Positions 55,284 to 64,000 are shown, counted from the first letter of the stretch. The stretch: 64,000 bases of DNA from an uncultured Planctomycetia bacterium (GCA_937871505.1 CALMPF010000018.1:1-64000); one strand, 5' to 3'. Program-made: numbers and translations. Notes: generated from the letters alone by a model not told the origin.

Positions 55284-56963
55284 ATGGCCCGTCGCTCGCC
55301 GACCGCCGACGCGCTCCCGCCCCACGGCGGTCGGCTGATCGTCCTCTTCGGCGACCAGCTCGATCTCGAGGCGGCGGCGCTGCGCGAGCGAGCGGAGGGC
55401 GACGTCGTCCTGATGATGGAGGTCGCGGCGGAATCGACCGAGGCTCCGAGCCACGTGCAGCGCACGGTGCTCTTCCTCTCCGCGATGCGCCACGCCGCCG
55501 CGGCGCTTCGCGAACGCGGCGCTCCGCTGCGGTACGTCGAGCTTGACGATCCGGCGAACACCGGCAGCTTCGAGGGCGAGCTGCGCCGGGCCATCGCGGA
55601 GCTCGCCCCGCGGTCGCTCGTCGCCACGCTCCCTGGCGACTGGCGGGTCCGGGGGATCATCGAGCGCGTCGCGTCGGAGGCGCGGCTGCCGCTGCTCCGT
55701 CGCGCCGACGAGCACTTCTTCGTCACCCCCGGGGAGTTCGCGCGCTGGGCTGAGGGGCGCCGCTCCCTGACGATGGAGTTCTTCTATCGAGAGCAGCGCC
55801 GCCGGACGGGCTACCTGATGGAGGGTGCGGGCGCGGCGGCGCGACCGGAAGGGGGGACGTGGAACTTCGACAAGCTCAACCGGCTGCCCTTCGGCGCCGA
55901 GGGACCCCATCCGCGCCCGCGCCCGCCGCGGCGCTTCGAGCCGGATGCGATCACGCGCGAGGTGATCGCCGTCGTCCGGCGAACGCTGCCGGGGCTGCCC
56001 GGACTGATCGAGGAGTTCAACTGGCCGGTGACCCGCGCCGAAGCGCTGGCAGCGCTGGAGGACTTCGTCACCCATCGGCTCGAGGCCTTCGGCCCCTACG
56101 AGGACGCCATGTGGGCGGGCGAGCCGATCCTCCATCACTCGGCGCTCTCGGCCGCCCTGAACCTGAAGCTGCTCTCGCCGCGCGAGTGCTGCGAGGCGGC
56201 GATCGCGGCGTGGCGCTCCGGGCGGGCGCCGCTCCAGTCGGTCGAGGCGTTCGTGCGGCAGCTCATCGGCTGGCGCGAGTTCATCCGCGGCGTCTACTGG
56301 CTGGAGGGCCCGCAGTACCGCAACCGCAACGGCCTCGACCAGCACGGGGCGCTTCCTGCGCTGTACTGGGACGCCCAGACCGAGATGGCCTGCCTGCGCG
56401 AGTGCGTCGGACAGGTCCTCCGCGACGGTTTCGCCCACCACATCCAGCGTCTGATGGTGATGGGGAACTTCGCGCTCATCGCCGGCGTCGATCCGGCCGC
56501 GATCAACGCGTGGTTTCTCGGGATGTTCGTCGACGGCGTGGACTGGGCGACGACGCCGAACGTGGTCGGGATGTCGATGCACGCCGACCGGCGGCCGGGA
56601 GACGGCGCCGGTACCACGGGGCTCGTCGGCACCAAGCCGTACGCCGCGAGCGGGCGCTACATCGAGCGCATGAGCAACTACTGCCGCGGCTGCCGCTACG
56701 ACCCTGCGGCCCGTCAGGGAGATCGGGCCTGTCCTTTCACGGTTTTCTACTGGGAGTTCCTGCTGCGCAACCGCGAGCGTCTCGGCGCCAATCAGCGGAT
56801 GGCGATGATCCTGCGCAACGTGGACCGGATGCCCCCGGAGGAGCGCGTGCGGCTGACGGTCGAGGGGGCGGCGCTGCGCCGGCGGCTGGGGATCGAATGC
56901 GCAACGGCCGGCGCTCCAGCCGAGGGCGACTCAGCCGAGGGCGACTGGCTTCGCCAGCGCTGA
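55284..56963 (+). CDS. Iron-sulphur cryptochrome/photolyase-related protein (FeS-BCP, PhrB-like)
   Basis: 559 residues. The N-terminal part GRLIVLFGDQLDLEAAAL is the FeS-BCP Rossmann domain. The C-terminal helical part binds FAD (WREFIRGVYW, GFAHHIQRLMVMGNFALIAG, GVDWATTPNVVGMSMHADRR). Four Cys expected to hold a 4Fe-4S cluster are visible in CLRECVGQV, SNYCRGCRYDP and DRACPFTVFYWEFL. This group includes bacterial (6-4) photolyases, so light-driven DNA repair is likely. A G-quadruplex-prone repeat lies just upstream of the gene. Confidence 0.92.
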   Translation: MARRSPTADALPPHGGRLIVLFGDQLDLEAAALRERAEGDVVLMMEVAAESTEAPSHVQRTVLFLSAMRHAAAALRERGAPLRYVELDDPANTGSFEGELRRAIAELAPRSLVATLPGDWRVRGIIERVASEARLPLLRRADEHFFVTPGEFARWAEGRRSLTMEFFYREQRRRTGYLMEGAGAAARPEGGTWNFDKLNRLPFGAEGPHPRPRPPRRFEPDAITREVIAVVRRTLPGLPGLIEEFNWPVTRAEALAALEDFVTHRLEAFGPYEDAMWAGEPILHHSALSAALNLKLLSPRECCEAAIAAWRSGRAPLQSVEAFVRQLIGWREFIRGVYWLEGPQYRNRNGLDQHGALPALYWDAQTEMACLRECVGQVLRDGFAHHIQRLMVMGNFALIAGVDPAAINAWFLGMFVDGVDWATTPNVVGMSMHADRRPGDGAGTTGLVGTKPYAASGRYIERMSNYCRGCRYDPAARQGDRACPFTVFYWEFLLRNRERLGANQRMAMILRNVDRMPPEERVRLTVEGAALRRRLGIECATAGAPAEGDSAEGDWLRQR

Positions 56964-57075
56964 GCTCGCGCGGCAGCGCCGCTCCGCACCTTCGCGCCGC
57001 GTGGCGCTGGGCGCGGGGGGAACGGGGCTCATGGGGCCGATCGGGCGAACAGGCGCTGCACCGCTCGCGCCTGCG

Positions 57076-57648
57076 TCACCGCGGTTCGAAGGTGAAGCGC
57101 TGCCCGCCGATGGAGAGCTCAGCCATCAGGCCGCCCTGCGGCTCGACGAGGACGAGCACGCCGCCGGTGTAGTCGCCGGCTCCGGCCGCACCGGCGCTGA
57201 GCGCCACCGCGGAGATGTTCGCCGAGAGCACGAATGCGTTGTTCTTGAAGTCGGCGAAGGCCTGGGGCGTGAGGAAGACGATGATCTGGCTGAAGCTCTG
57301 GCCGCCCGCCTGGAGTCCGACGGTGCCTTGAGTGACGTTGCAGAAGCCGATCATCTGGCCGCCGCGCTCGAAGACCTCGCCGCGGCCGAAGGCGCCGCCC
57401 GCGATGAAGCCGCCCCGGCCGATGCTGGGGAACACCGCCCATCCCTCGGCGCGGTCGAGCACGGGTCCGAGCGACGGATCGGTCGCCCTGAAACGCTCGA
57501 GGGTCGCGCGCGACTCGATGCTGAGCGTTTCGCGCCCGGTCTCGGAGGTCGGTGCGGTCGAGCAGCCGGTGAGGGAGACGCCGCCCGCGGCGGCTGCGAG
57601 CAGGGAGAGAGCGAGCGATCGATGGCGCATGGTCGGAAGAGTCGTCAT
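57076..57648 (-). CDS. Ysc84-type lipid-binding lipoprotein
   Basis: 190 residues. The lipoprotein signal LALSLLAAAAGGVSLTGC has its Cys at about 29. The mature part matches the Ysc84 actin/lipid-binding domain found in bacterial envelope proteins: DRAEGWAVFPSIGRGGFIAG, GRGEVFERGGQMIGFCNVTQ, VGLQAGGQSFSQIIVFLTPQ, FVLSANISAVALSAG. The role in bacteria is poorly known. ATG 57648 and ATG 57630 are both possible. The tRNA lies 60 bases upstream on the same strand. Confidence 0.88.
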   Translation of the reverse strand: MTTLPTMRHRSLALSLLAAAAGGVSLTGCSTAPTSETGRETLSIESRATLERFRATDPSLGPVLDRAEGWAVFPSIGRGGFIAGGAFGRGEVFERGGQMIGFCNVTQGTVGLQAGGQSFSQIIVFLTPQAFADFKNNAFVLSANISAVALSAGAAGAGDYTGGVLVLVEPQGGLMAELSIGGQRFTFEPR

Positions 57649-57707
57649 GGGAGCGTTCGGGAGTCGACGGCCGGCACCGACACGCGTCGGCCGGTGGCGC
57701 CGGAGAA

Positions 57708-57781
57708 TCGGAGCGACAGGATTCGAACCTGCGACTTCCTGCTCCCAAAGCAGGTGCTCTACCAAGCTGAGCTACGCTCCG
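57708..57781 (-). tRNA. tRNA-Pro (TGG)
   Basis: 74 bases fold as a complete cloverleaf: acceptor stem CGGAGCG/CGCTCCG, D-arm GCTCAGCTTGGTAGAGC, anticodon arm CCTGC-TTTGGGA-GCAGG with anticodon TGG, and T-arm GCAGG-TTCGAAT-CCTGT. The first base C is typical for tRNA-Pro. CCA is not encoded. Confidence 0.95.
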
Positions 57782-58284
57782 TCGTCGGACGCTGCGAGTC
57801 TACGCGCCAGCGCACCCAGCACTCCAGCGCCCCTTGTCTCCTGCTGCGGCGTCCGGAAGCGGCGTTCTGCTGCGTCGAAGCTCGCATCTCGTTGCATCGA
57901 TGGGTGCTTGGACCTCCCATCGGCTGCTGCGCCATCGAGCGGGGGAGCGTGCCTCGGCAGCGGGCGCAGTGACGGCGTCTCGGGAGCGGGCCGTCCGAGA
58001 CCGGCGCCTCCGCCGGGCCGAAGGCGTCGGCCGAAGCGCAGCCCGATATGCAGTGCCGTGACTGGCCGCGCTGGGGGCAGCGTTCGGATACGATCGCCGC
58101 TCCACTCCCCACTGTTGGGGTTGATTCGTCTGGCTGATCGATGGTCATCGGGCGCGGCGGCAGACGCCCGCTCCGGGCCGAGGGCACCCTCCGAGGCCGC
58201 CCCAGCCCGACTTCGTCCCGCCGCCGTCCCCGGCCTCGCCCGTCCCCGCCCCCGGCCCCCCGGACCCCCCGCCCCCGTCCCGAC
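57782..58284. other. Intergenic region between tRNA-Pro and nuoA
   Basis: Contains dispersed repeat copy 2 and, from about 58200, a C-rich run of short CCCCG words just before the nuoA start. No gene is supported. Confidence 0.5.
57820..57909. repeat. Dispersed intergenic repeat, copy 2
   Basis: Matches 1447-1535 with few differences. It starts 39 bases from the 5' end of tRNA-Pro. The element is not part of any convincing gene. Confidence 0.8.
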
Positions 58285-58671
58285 ATGCTCGCCGCAGCGC
58301 TCGACAGCTATCTCCCCATCGGCGTTCTCGTCCTGATGGGGATCTTCTTCGCGATCATCAACATCGTCGCGACGAAGTTCCTCGGCCCGCGCCGTCAAGG
58401 GCCTATCAAGGGCCTCACCTATGAGAGCGGCATGAACCCGGTGGGCACGGCCCGCAAGCGGTTCAACGTCCGCTTCTACATCGTGGCGATGACCTTCCTC
58501 GTCTTCGACGTCGAGATCATCTTCCTCTATCCGTGGGCGGTGACATTCTCGCAGCTCGAGCCACGAAGCCCCGAGGCCGGGCTCTTCCTCGGCCGGATCC
58601 TGTTCTTCATCCTCGCCTCGGTGGTCGGCTACGTGTACTGCTTCCGCAAAGGCGTCTTCCGCTTCGACTGA
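58285..58671 (+). CDS. nuoA: NADH-quinone oxidoreductase subunit A
   Basis: 128 residues with three membrane helices. Family signatures are GPRRQGPIKGLTYESGMNPV, RFNVRFYIVAMTFLVFDVEI and IFLYPWAV. NuoA is a membrane subunit of complex I. It is normally the first gene of a nuo operon with nuoB right after; here the next gene is convergent (xylB), so nuoA stands alone. The start is the ATG at 58285; a longer frame from 58141 is Pro/Arg-rich and unlikely. Confidence 0.93.
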   Translation: MLAAALDSYLPIGVLVLMGIFFAIINIVATKFLGPRRQGPIKGLTYESGMNPVGTARKRFNVRFYIVAMTFLVFDVEIIFLYPWAVTFSQLEPRSPEAGLFLGRILFFILASVVGYVYCFRKGVFRFD

Positions 58672-58704
58672 TCGCGCTTCTGGACGACACCGGCGGCGGA
58701 GCTC

Positions 58705-60273
58705 TCATCCGCTCTCGGTGTCGGCGCGGCCGCGCCGGACGAGCGGCGCGGCAGCAAGGGCGCCGAAGCGCTCGCGGGCCTCGGCGAGCGCCGGGATCGG
58801 TCGCGGTTCGACCACCGTCGGCCGACGGCCGTGCCGGCGCTCGGCCGCGCGGATGGCGGCTTCGACCGACGGATGTCGTCCCGCGCCGACCAGCGCCAGC
58901 ACCGCGGCGCCGAGGGCCCCCGAGGCACCCCCGAGGTCGCGGCCGACCTCGTCCACCTCGATGGAACACCCGAAGACGTCGGCACAGAGCTGGCGCCAGA
59001 AGGGGCTCCGCGCGGCCCCGCCTGCCAGGCGCAGGCGCGTCGGCGAAGTTCCGGTGGCGCGGATCAGCTCGAGCGAGTCTGCGAGGCCGAAGGCGATTCC
59101 CTCGAAGACGGCCCTGGCGAGGTGCCGTCGATCGTGGTGCAGCGCGAGGCCGCAGAAGGAGCCTCGCGCCAGCGGATCGGCATGCGGCGTGCGCTCGCCG
59201 CTGAGGTATGGAAGGAAGGTGACGCCCTCCGCGCCGGGCGGAGCGTCCTCGGCCAGCGCGGCGATCCTGTCGTAGGGATCCGCGCCCTCGGCGCGCGCGG
59301 CGGCGGCGATGTCCGGCGCGAGCGCGTCGCGAAACCAGCGCAGGCTGCCTCCGGCGGAGAGCATCACGCCCATCTGGTGCCAGCGTCCTTCGAGGGCGTG
59401 GCAGAATGCGTGAAGGCGACCCGCAGCGTCCGGCGCGTGGCGGCGTCGCGCCGCGAAGACCACGCCGGAGGTGCCGATGGTGACGCTCACGGCGCCGTCG
59501 TCGATGACGCCCATGCCCAGCGCCGAGGCGGCTTGGTCGCCGGCCCCCGCGACCACGGGGGTTCCCTCCCGCAATCCGGTTGCGGCCGCCGCCTCGGCGG
59601 CGAGGTTGCCGATGATCGCTGTCGACTCCTGCGCAGCGGGGAGGATCGCCGGATCGATCGCGAAGTCACCGAGCATCGCGCCCGACCACCTTCGGGCCGC
59701 GCAGTCGAAGAGCGCCGTCCCAGAGGCGTCGGAGCAGTCGGTGGCAGCGCCCGCGGCGCTCTCCCCCGGCCGCGCGGTGAGGCGCCATGCGAGCCAGTCC
59801 TTCGGCAGCAGCGCCATGCGGATGGCGCGGGCGGTCTGAGGTTCATGCCTGCGAACCCAGAGGAGCTTGGGCAGTGAGAAGCCGGGGTGGACGGTGTTCC
59901 CGGTGCGCCGCACCAGTTCGGCGACGCCGAGGCGCTCGAGGACCTCGGCGCACTCCCGGGCGGCGCGCTGGTCGTTCCAGAGGATGCACGGGCGCAGCGT
60001 CGCGCCCCGATCGTCGAGCAGCACCAAGCCGTGCATCTGGCCGCAGAGGCCGACGGCGGAGATCGCGGCGGCGCCGCCGGCGACGGAGGCGAGCGCCTGC
60101 CGGATCGCCGCGCACGCGCTGCGCCACCAGTCGGCGGGATCCTGCTCCGCCCAGCCCGTCTGCGGGGTGACGAACGGGTGGCTCGATTCGCCCAGGGCGA
60201 GCAGGGCGCCGTCGTCATCGATGACGATCGCCTTGGTCGATGTGGTGCCGAGGTCGATTCCGAGTCCGGGCAT
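58705..60273 (-). CDS. xylB: Xylulokinase-type FGGY sugar kinase
   Basis: 522 residues from ATG 60273. FGGY signatures: GIDLGTTSTKAIVIDDDG, AVGLCGQMHGLVLLD, VVAGAGDQAASALGMGVIDD, VTIGTSGVVFAARRR, YLSGERTPHADPLARGSFCG and LRLAGGAARSPFWRQLCADV. GQMHG with the GERTPH pattern points to xylulokinase (D-xylulose to xylulose 5-phosphate). It lies 98 bases after the isomerase-like gene on the same strand, probably one operon for pentose use. Confidence 0.92.
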   Translation of the reverse strand: MPGLGIDLGTTSTKAIVIDDDGALLALGESSHPFVTPQTGWAEQDPADWWRSACAAIRQALASVAGGAAAISAVGLCGQMHGLVLLDDRGATLRPCILWNDQRAARECAEVLERLGVAELVRRTGNTVHPGFSLPKLLWVRRHEPQTARAIRMALLPKDWLAWRLTARPGESAAGAATDCSDASGTALFDCAARRWSGAMLGDFAIDPAILPAAQESTAIIGNLAAEAAAATGLREGTPVVAGAGDQAASALGMGVIDDGAVSVTIGTSGVVFAARRRHAPDAAGRLHAFCHALEGRWHQMGVMLSAGGSLRWFRDALAPDIAAAARAEGADPYDRIAALAEDAPPGAEGVTFLPYLSGERTPHADPLARGSFCGLALHHDRRHLARAVFEGIAFGLADSLELIRATGTSPTRLRLAGGAARSPFWRQLCADVFGCSIEVDEVGRDLGGASGALGAAVLALVGAGRHPSVEAAIRAAERRHGRRPTVVEPRPIPALAEARERFGALAAAPLVRRGRADTESG

Positions 60274-60371
60274 GGCTGGTGCGGCGGGAGCGCTCCCGTC
60301 GTCGTGCCGCATCCGCGTGCGGCGGCCTCGCGGCGGGGCGTGAGGAGTGGAGGGGCGATGCGGTCCCGGTC

Positions 60372-61490
60372 TCAGCGCGGCGCGCGGCGATAGGACTCCA
60401 GCAGGATCCGCTCGACGGTGCCGCGATGCTGCGCCGGGGAGGTCCAGGCGTCGATGAGCCGGGCGTGATCGATCGCGTCGATGCGTTCGTTGGCGAAGCG
60501 CAGCGCGTCCATCGAGAGCCGGATCGCCGTTTCCACCGGGAGCCGCTCCGGGTTGATGTCGATGCCCATCGACCCGTCGTAGCCATGAAGCCGGAGGAGC
60601 AGCAGCAGTCCGTCGAGCTGCTCCGGGGAGATCAGGCCGACGGAAAGGTCCTGGTCGTAGTTTCCCAGCGGCTGGCTGTTGACGTGAAGGTGCGCGAGGC
60701 GCCCCTGGCCGAGCGGCCACGCGATCGCCATCGCGAGGTCCTCGTAGCCCATCAGCACGTGCCCGATCTCGGGGTTCAGGCAGAGCAGCGCATCGCCCCG
60801 GTCGAGCAGCGCCCGGTTGCGCGGATGGCGCAGGCGCGACTCGACCATCGGGGCCAGCAGCATCCCCTCCGCGGTCGTCCCGAAGAGAATGCGGCCGCGC
60901 GGCTCGTAGGGCTTGGGCTCGAAGGCGACGCGGACGCCGGGCACGGCCTCCATCGCCTCGGCGAGACCCTCGGCGAAGCGCTCGCGCTGGCCGACGATGT
61001 CGGCGCCGTAACTGAGTTCGACGCCGTCGATCCCCGGCCAGAGCACCATGAAGTCGGTGTCGAGATCGCGGTTGAGCTCGAGCGCCTCGATCGTCCGCTC
61101 GATCGCCCGCCTCCGCGCCGGCTCGATCGGCGACGAGAGCGAGCCGAACTCGAACTCCGCGTCGCGGAAGAGCTGCGGGATCACCGTCAGCACGCGGATT
61201 CCCGTCTCGGCGGAGAAGCGCCGCCAGAGATCGAGGTTCTCGCGGGAGATCTCGTCGGGAACATGGGCTTCCAGCGCCGCCAGGCCGTCGGGCTTCAGCT
61301 CCGCGGCGAGCGCGAGCCGCTCCTCGATCGAACGGGCAGGCTGGTACGGCTCATGGAAGCGGCTTGCGGCGGGCGAGAAGCACCAGATTCCCGCCGAGAA
61401 GCGCAGCGGCAGCGGCGCGCCGCGCAGCCTCCGCAGCATCGCGACGGGATCGAGTCTGAGAGACTGGCCGCGGAGGTCCATCAAGGGCAT
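60372..61490 (-). CDS. Xylose-isomerase-like TIM-barrel protein
   Basis: 372 residues. Metal-ligand positions of the xylose isomerase family are visible: VAFEPKPYEPRGR (Glu), LLCLNPEIGHVLM (Glu/His), LAHLHVNSQPLGNYDQDLSV (His, Asp) and MGIDINPERLPVET (Asp). RFSAGIWCFSPAASRFHEPY and FEAHVPDE-like LEAHVPDEI match the bacterial sugar isomerase group. With the downstream xylulokinase it could convert D-xylose to D-xylulose, or act on a related ketose. The start MPLMDLRGQSLRLDP is plausible; a second ATG lies four codons in. Confidence 0.85.
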   Translation of the reverse strand: MPLMDLRGQSLRLDPVAMLRRLRGAPLPLRFSAGIWCFSPAASRFHEPYQPARSIEERLALAAELKPDGLAALEAHVPDEISRENLDLWRRFSAETGIRVLTVIPQLFRDAEFEFGSLSSPIEPARRRAIERTIEALELNRDLDTDFMVLWPGIDGVELSYGADIVGQRERFAEGLAEAMEAVPGVRVAFEPKPYEPRGRILFGTTAEGMLLAPMVESRLRHPRNRALLDRGDALLCLNPEIGHVLMGYEDLAMAIAWPLGQGRLAHLHVNSQPLGNYDQDLSVGLISPEQLDGLLLLLRLHGYDGSMGIDINPERLPVETAIRLSMDALRFANERIDAIDHARLIDAWTSPAQHRGTVERILLESYRRAPR

Positions 61491-61706
61491 CGGCGCATTG
61501 TGACAGGAGGCGACGACGGCCGCGACGCGCCCCTGCGCGCCGCGGCCGCCGTCCCCGCCTTCGCGCCGCGGCTCGTCTCCGGCGTCACCGCTGGGCCGGT
61601 GCGGGGGCGCGCGGAGTGGGCGATGGATCGGTGCGGCGCAGTCACCTGCCGGTCAGCGCTCCGGCGCAGCGGGAGTCGAGCTGGGCCGGCGGGCTCCGAG
61701 GGTCGC

Positions 61707-62603
61707 TCAGAACGACAGTCGCAGCCCAACGCCGAAGGCGATCTCCGTCTCCGGGCGGTCCTTGAGATCCTGGTAGACCGGGATCATCACGCCCGCGTCG
61801 AGCGTCCACCACGTCGCCTCGTACATGATCCCCGGCGCGAGGAAGAGCTGGTCATTGCCGTTGGTCTCGTAGAGGCCGTTGATCTCGGCGACGAAGTACC
61901 ACGCCGCGTGCGACGTGGCTTCGCCATAGACGGCCGGCGCGAGTCGGTAGAGGTAGGAGAGGTCGTACTGGAGGCCGCCGTCGGCGTTGCCGCCTCCGGC
62001 GGTGTCGAACTCCCAGAGCAGGCTCGCGTTGCCGCCGTGGCGGCCCTGGACGATCGAGAAGACGCCGCCGAAGAAGGGGTTCCAGCCCTCCTCGGTCGAA
62101 TCCCAGTAGGTCGTGGTGCCGCCGGGCATCTGAAGCCCGCCGATGAGGGCGAACCGCATGGTGTCCGTCGGTCCGGTGTCGTGCTGCCAGACGCGCCACT
62201 TGATCGAGAGGTCGATGTCGCCGAAGCCCGCGGCGGAGTCGCCGGTGGCCTGCGCGCTCGCCGAGAGGTGGTTGAAGACCACCGGGATGTCGAGGTTGAC
62301 CGAGACGTTCGAGAGCAGGGCATAGGCCACCTGCGTCACGATCGAGACCTGGCGCACGTCGCGGTCGAGCGTCGAGTCGTCGCCATCGAACTGGCGGTAG
62401 TTGACCATCGTGTGGACATAGAAGTGCCCGGTGGACGGCTGCATGGCGCCGAGGCCGTAGACGGGAGTCTGCGCCGCTGCGCGCGGTGTCCCGATCGGCG
62501 CCATCAGCGCGATCGCGACCGCGAGCAGGGCCGCGACGAGCCCGCCGGCGCCCTTCGGCTTCGGCGCGGACCCGAGCCGGTCGTCGGAACGTCCGACCGT
62601 CAT
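61707..62603 (-). CDS. Outer-membrane beta-barrel protein, phenol-degradation MetA-like
   Basis: 298 residues. A hydrophobic signal (LVAALLAVAIALMAPIGTPR) ends at AAAQTPV. A barrel of amphipathic strands follows and ends GVGLRLSF with terminal Phe. GFGDIDLSIKWRVW and LQYDLSYLYRLAP fit the MetA-pathway/transporter family. It overlaps the upstream HMA gene by 4 bases (ATGA), so it belongs to the metal-handling cluster. It may form an outer-membrane channel; specificity unknown. Confidence 0.78.
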   Translation of the reverse strand: MTVGRSDDRLGSAPKPKGAGGLVAALLAVAIALMAPIGTPRAAAQTPVYGLGAMQPSTGHFYVHTMVNYRQFDGDDSTLDRDVRQVSIVTQVAYALLSNVSVNLDIPVVFNHLSASAQATGDSAAGFGDIDLSIKWRVWQHDTGPTDTMRFALIGGLQMPGGTTTYWDSTEEGWNPFFGGVFSIVQGRHGGNASLLWEFDTAGGGNADGGLQYDLSYLYRLAPAVYGEATSHAAWYFVAEINGLYETNGNDQLFLAPGIMYEATWWTLDAGVMIPVYQDLKDRPETEIAFGVGLRLSF

Positions 62604-63058
62604 GACGACGTCTCCGGCATGGTGGAACCGACCAGCGTGAAGCCCGAGGCGCGGACGGCGCGCTCGAGCTGGGCCTGGCTGGGCGGGTTCTCAGGCGAAA
62701 GCCGCGCCGCCACGACCCCGGTTCCGAGGTTGATGGTGACGCGCTCGACGCCGGGGAGGTTGCGGAGCTGGCGATCGACGTTGTTGGCACAGAGCGGACA
62801 CCCCATGCCGTTGACGACGAAGTACGCCGTGCGCGGCTCCGGGGCGCTCGGCGACCCGAGCTGTCCGCTCTCGGCGGCGCGGGGCGACTCGGCGTCTGCC
62901 GGCGTCCGCGGCGTCGTCTCGCAGGCCGAGGCGACGGCGAAGGAGAGCAGCGCCATCAGCGCGATGGGAAGGGCCGCGCGCGAGCGATGCTCGGGGCGGG
63001 CGACGGTGGGGCGCGGCGTGCGGCGAGGCAGCCGGCGCGAGAAGGTGTGCAGTGGCAT
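62600..63058 (-). CDS. Lipoprotein with heavy-metal-associated (HMA) domain
   Basis: 152 residues. The signal ALPIALMALLSFAVASAC has a lipobox-like A-S-A-C. After a linker of about 35 residues comes an HMA fold, AYFVVNGMGCPLCANNVDRQ and LPGVERVTINLGTGVVAARL. The CxxC metal site is in GMGCPLC (normally GMxCxxC). It probably binds copper or a similar metal in the periplasm. It is translationally coupled to the outer-membrane protein downstream. Confidence 0.85.
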   Translation of the reverse strand: MPLHTFSRRLPRRTPRPTVARPEHRSRAALPIALMALLSFAVASACETTPRTPADAESPRAAESGQLGSPSAPEPRTAYFVVNGMGCPLCANNVDRQLRNLPGVERVTINLGTGVVAARLSPENPPSQAQLERAVRASGFTLVGSTMPETSS

Positions 63059-63288
63059 GGAAGACCTCGGGTTCGAGGGATGCGAGTCGGATCGGAGAGG
63101 GATGAGCGTCGCGAACGTCTCGCCGCCGGCTCCGAGCGCGTCCGCTCGTCGGCGGGTGTGCCGGGACGCGTCAGGGGGCGGCGACGCCGCGCGGCGCGTC
63201 CGCACAGCGCGGTGGGCGCGGCGGCGCGCCCGCCGTTCGAGCGCCGCGAGGCGCACGGCGGATCGCAGCGCCGGCAGGGACGGTCCCG

Positions 63289-63780
63289 CTACACGCTCAG
63301 CCGCACGCGCAGGTCGAGCGGCGTCGGTCCCCGCGGAGGAGGTTCGCCCCGCGCACCAGAGAGCGACGGAAGCGCGCGGCGCTCCGCGCAGCCTCTGACG
63401 AGATCGGCGACCCCCGGGAGCGCCGCCGGAGGGGCGGGCGCGGTCGAGCTGGAGGGCAGCGCGACCGCTGCGCCCGGTGCCGCGGCGCGGACGTGGGCGT
63501 GGCAGTCGCAGTCGCCCGGATCCGAAGCCGGTGCGCCATCGTCCGGAACCCCGTCCCGCTGCCCGCCCTCCGCGCGACTGCGTTCTGCGGAACGCAGAGC
63601 CGTCTCGCAGCGCGGGCAGCGCGGCACGAAGGCGCCGCCGTCGCTGGCCGCGCCGCCTTCGGTCGTCGCGGAGATGTTCAGGACGGCCGCCGTGGCCGTC
63701 CGATCAAGCGCGATCCGGATTCCGCAGCAGCACCAGCCGGGAGACCACCACACCATGAGCAGCGCGAGGAGCAGCCGCAC
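63289..63780 (-). CDS. Small Cys/His-rich membrane or exported protein, unknown family
   Basis: 163 residues from GTG 63780; the start is uncertain because the open frame continues to 63981. An N-terminal membrane segment VRLLLALLMVWWSPG leads into CCCGIRI. Paired Cys then occur in PRCPRCETAL and a Cys/His group in GDCDCHAHV. The C-terminal 60 residues are Ala/Pro-rich. The Cys/His pattern and position upstream of the HMA lipoprotein suggest metal binding; no family is recognised. Confidence 0.6.
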   Translation of the reverse strand: MRLLLALLMVWWSPGWCCCGIRIALDRTATAAVLNISATTEGGAASDGGAFVPRCPRCETALRSAERSRAEGGQRDGVPDDGAPASDPGDCDCHAHVRAAAPGAAVALPSSSTAPAPPAALPGVADLVRGCAERRALPSLSGARGEPPPRGPTPLDLRVRLSV

Positions 63781-64000
63781 GACGACCGCGCTCCGCGGAA
63801 CCGGCCGCCCGAGGCGCCCGCGCCCACCCGACTCGGCGCGCCGCTGGCGACCGCCGCCGGCGCCGCGCGAGCGGCGCGCGGCCAAGGCGCTCGAGGCGGC
63901 GGCGCGCCGACGGGGGCGCGGAGCGCGGTTGAGAAGCGGCCGTGCAGGAGGCATTGGAGGCTCTCGAGGCGGGATCGGCACGGGACCGCCAAGGGTGGCG

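Overview
The window is high-GC bacterial DNA from a diderm with a Planctomycetota-like gene set, most likely Phycisphaerae or a close relative. The basis is the mix of features. There is a type II pseudopilin-like protein with an extended C-terminal region. Three large secreted proteins end in paired calcium-binding repeats of the form DLNGDGxVDGADLGLLL. There are FG-GAP proteins, a TPR-tailed Ser/Thr kinase, an LptD-like outer-membrane protein and GTG/ATG starts with purine-rich ribosome sites. The phylum call is inference from gene content; no rRNA is present.

Layout. 1-9 kb: a truncated Cache/HAMP sensor at the left edge, ruvB, a HAD phosphatase coupled to an EVE-domain protein, an HtrA protease, a pseudopilin with a clear terminator and an aspartylglucosaminidase-type hydrolase. 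9-21 kb: a solitary OppB-type permease, then three exported proteins with calcium-repeat tails (a four-fold repeat Gly-rich protein, a five-haem cytochrome c and an FG-GAP protein) and a lipoprotein. 21.7-23.5 kb: an intact IS1182-like insertion sequence with inverted repeats and a CTAG target duplication. 23.7-28.7 kb: three tandem copies of an unrecognised two-gene cassette. 29-40.6 kb: the kinase, then an rsmH-LysM-ftsL-like-ftsI cell-wall cluster and an LptD-like gene. 40.6-64 kb: a tiny lipoprotein, a decayed AAA/DUF4143 gene, a zinc metalloprotease, gcvP, an M28 peptidase, a CPA2 antiporter fused to an EIIA-like domain, an alcohol dehydrogenase, an iron-sulphur photolyase, a Ysc84-type lipoprotein, tRNA-Pro(TGG), nuoA, a xylulokinase/xylose-isomerase-like pair and a Cys/HMA/outer-membrane metal-handling cluster.

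The most interesting region is 23.7-28.7 kb. Each unit has a near-identical promoter and leader, gene A and gene B. In its full form (middle unit) gene A has an XRE-type helix-turn-helix followed by a long helical, TPR-like region. Gene B overlaps the end of A by 4 bases (ATGA or GTGA) and encodes a 115-121 residue protein with an export signal. The outer ends of the units (A start plus leader, B C-terminus) are almost identical between copies. The inner parts (A C-terminus, B signal region) have diverged strongly, and two of the three A genes have large in-frame losses yet still run into B. A helix-turn-helix/TPR regulator coupled to a small exported protein resembles the architecture of regulator-peptide signalling pairs such as Rap-Phr and PlcR-PapR. 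Here it sits in a recombination-prone tandem array next to an IS. The function is unknown; the signalling reading is a hypothesis.

Other notable items are G-quadruplex-prone minisatellites, a dispersed intergenic repeat next to the tRNA, and a multihaem cytochrome carrying dockerin-like repeats.
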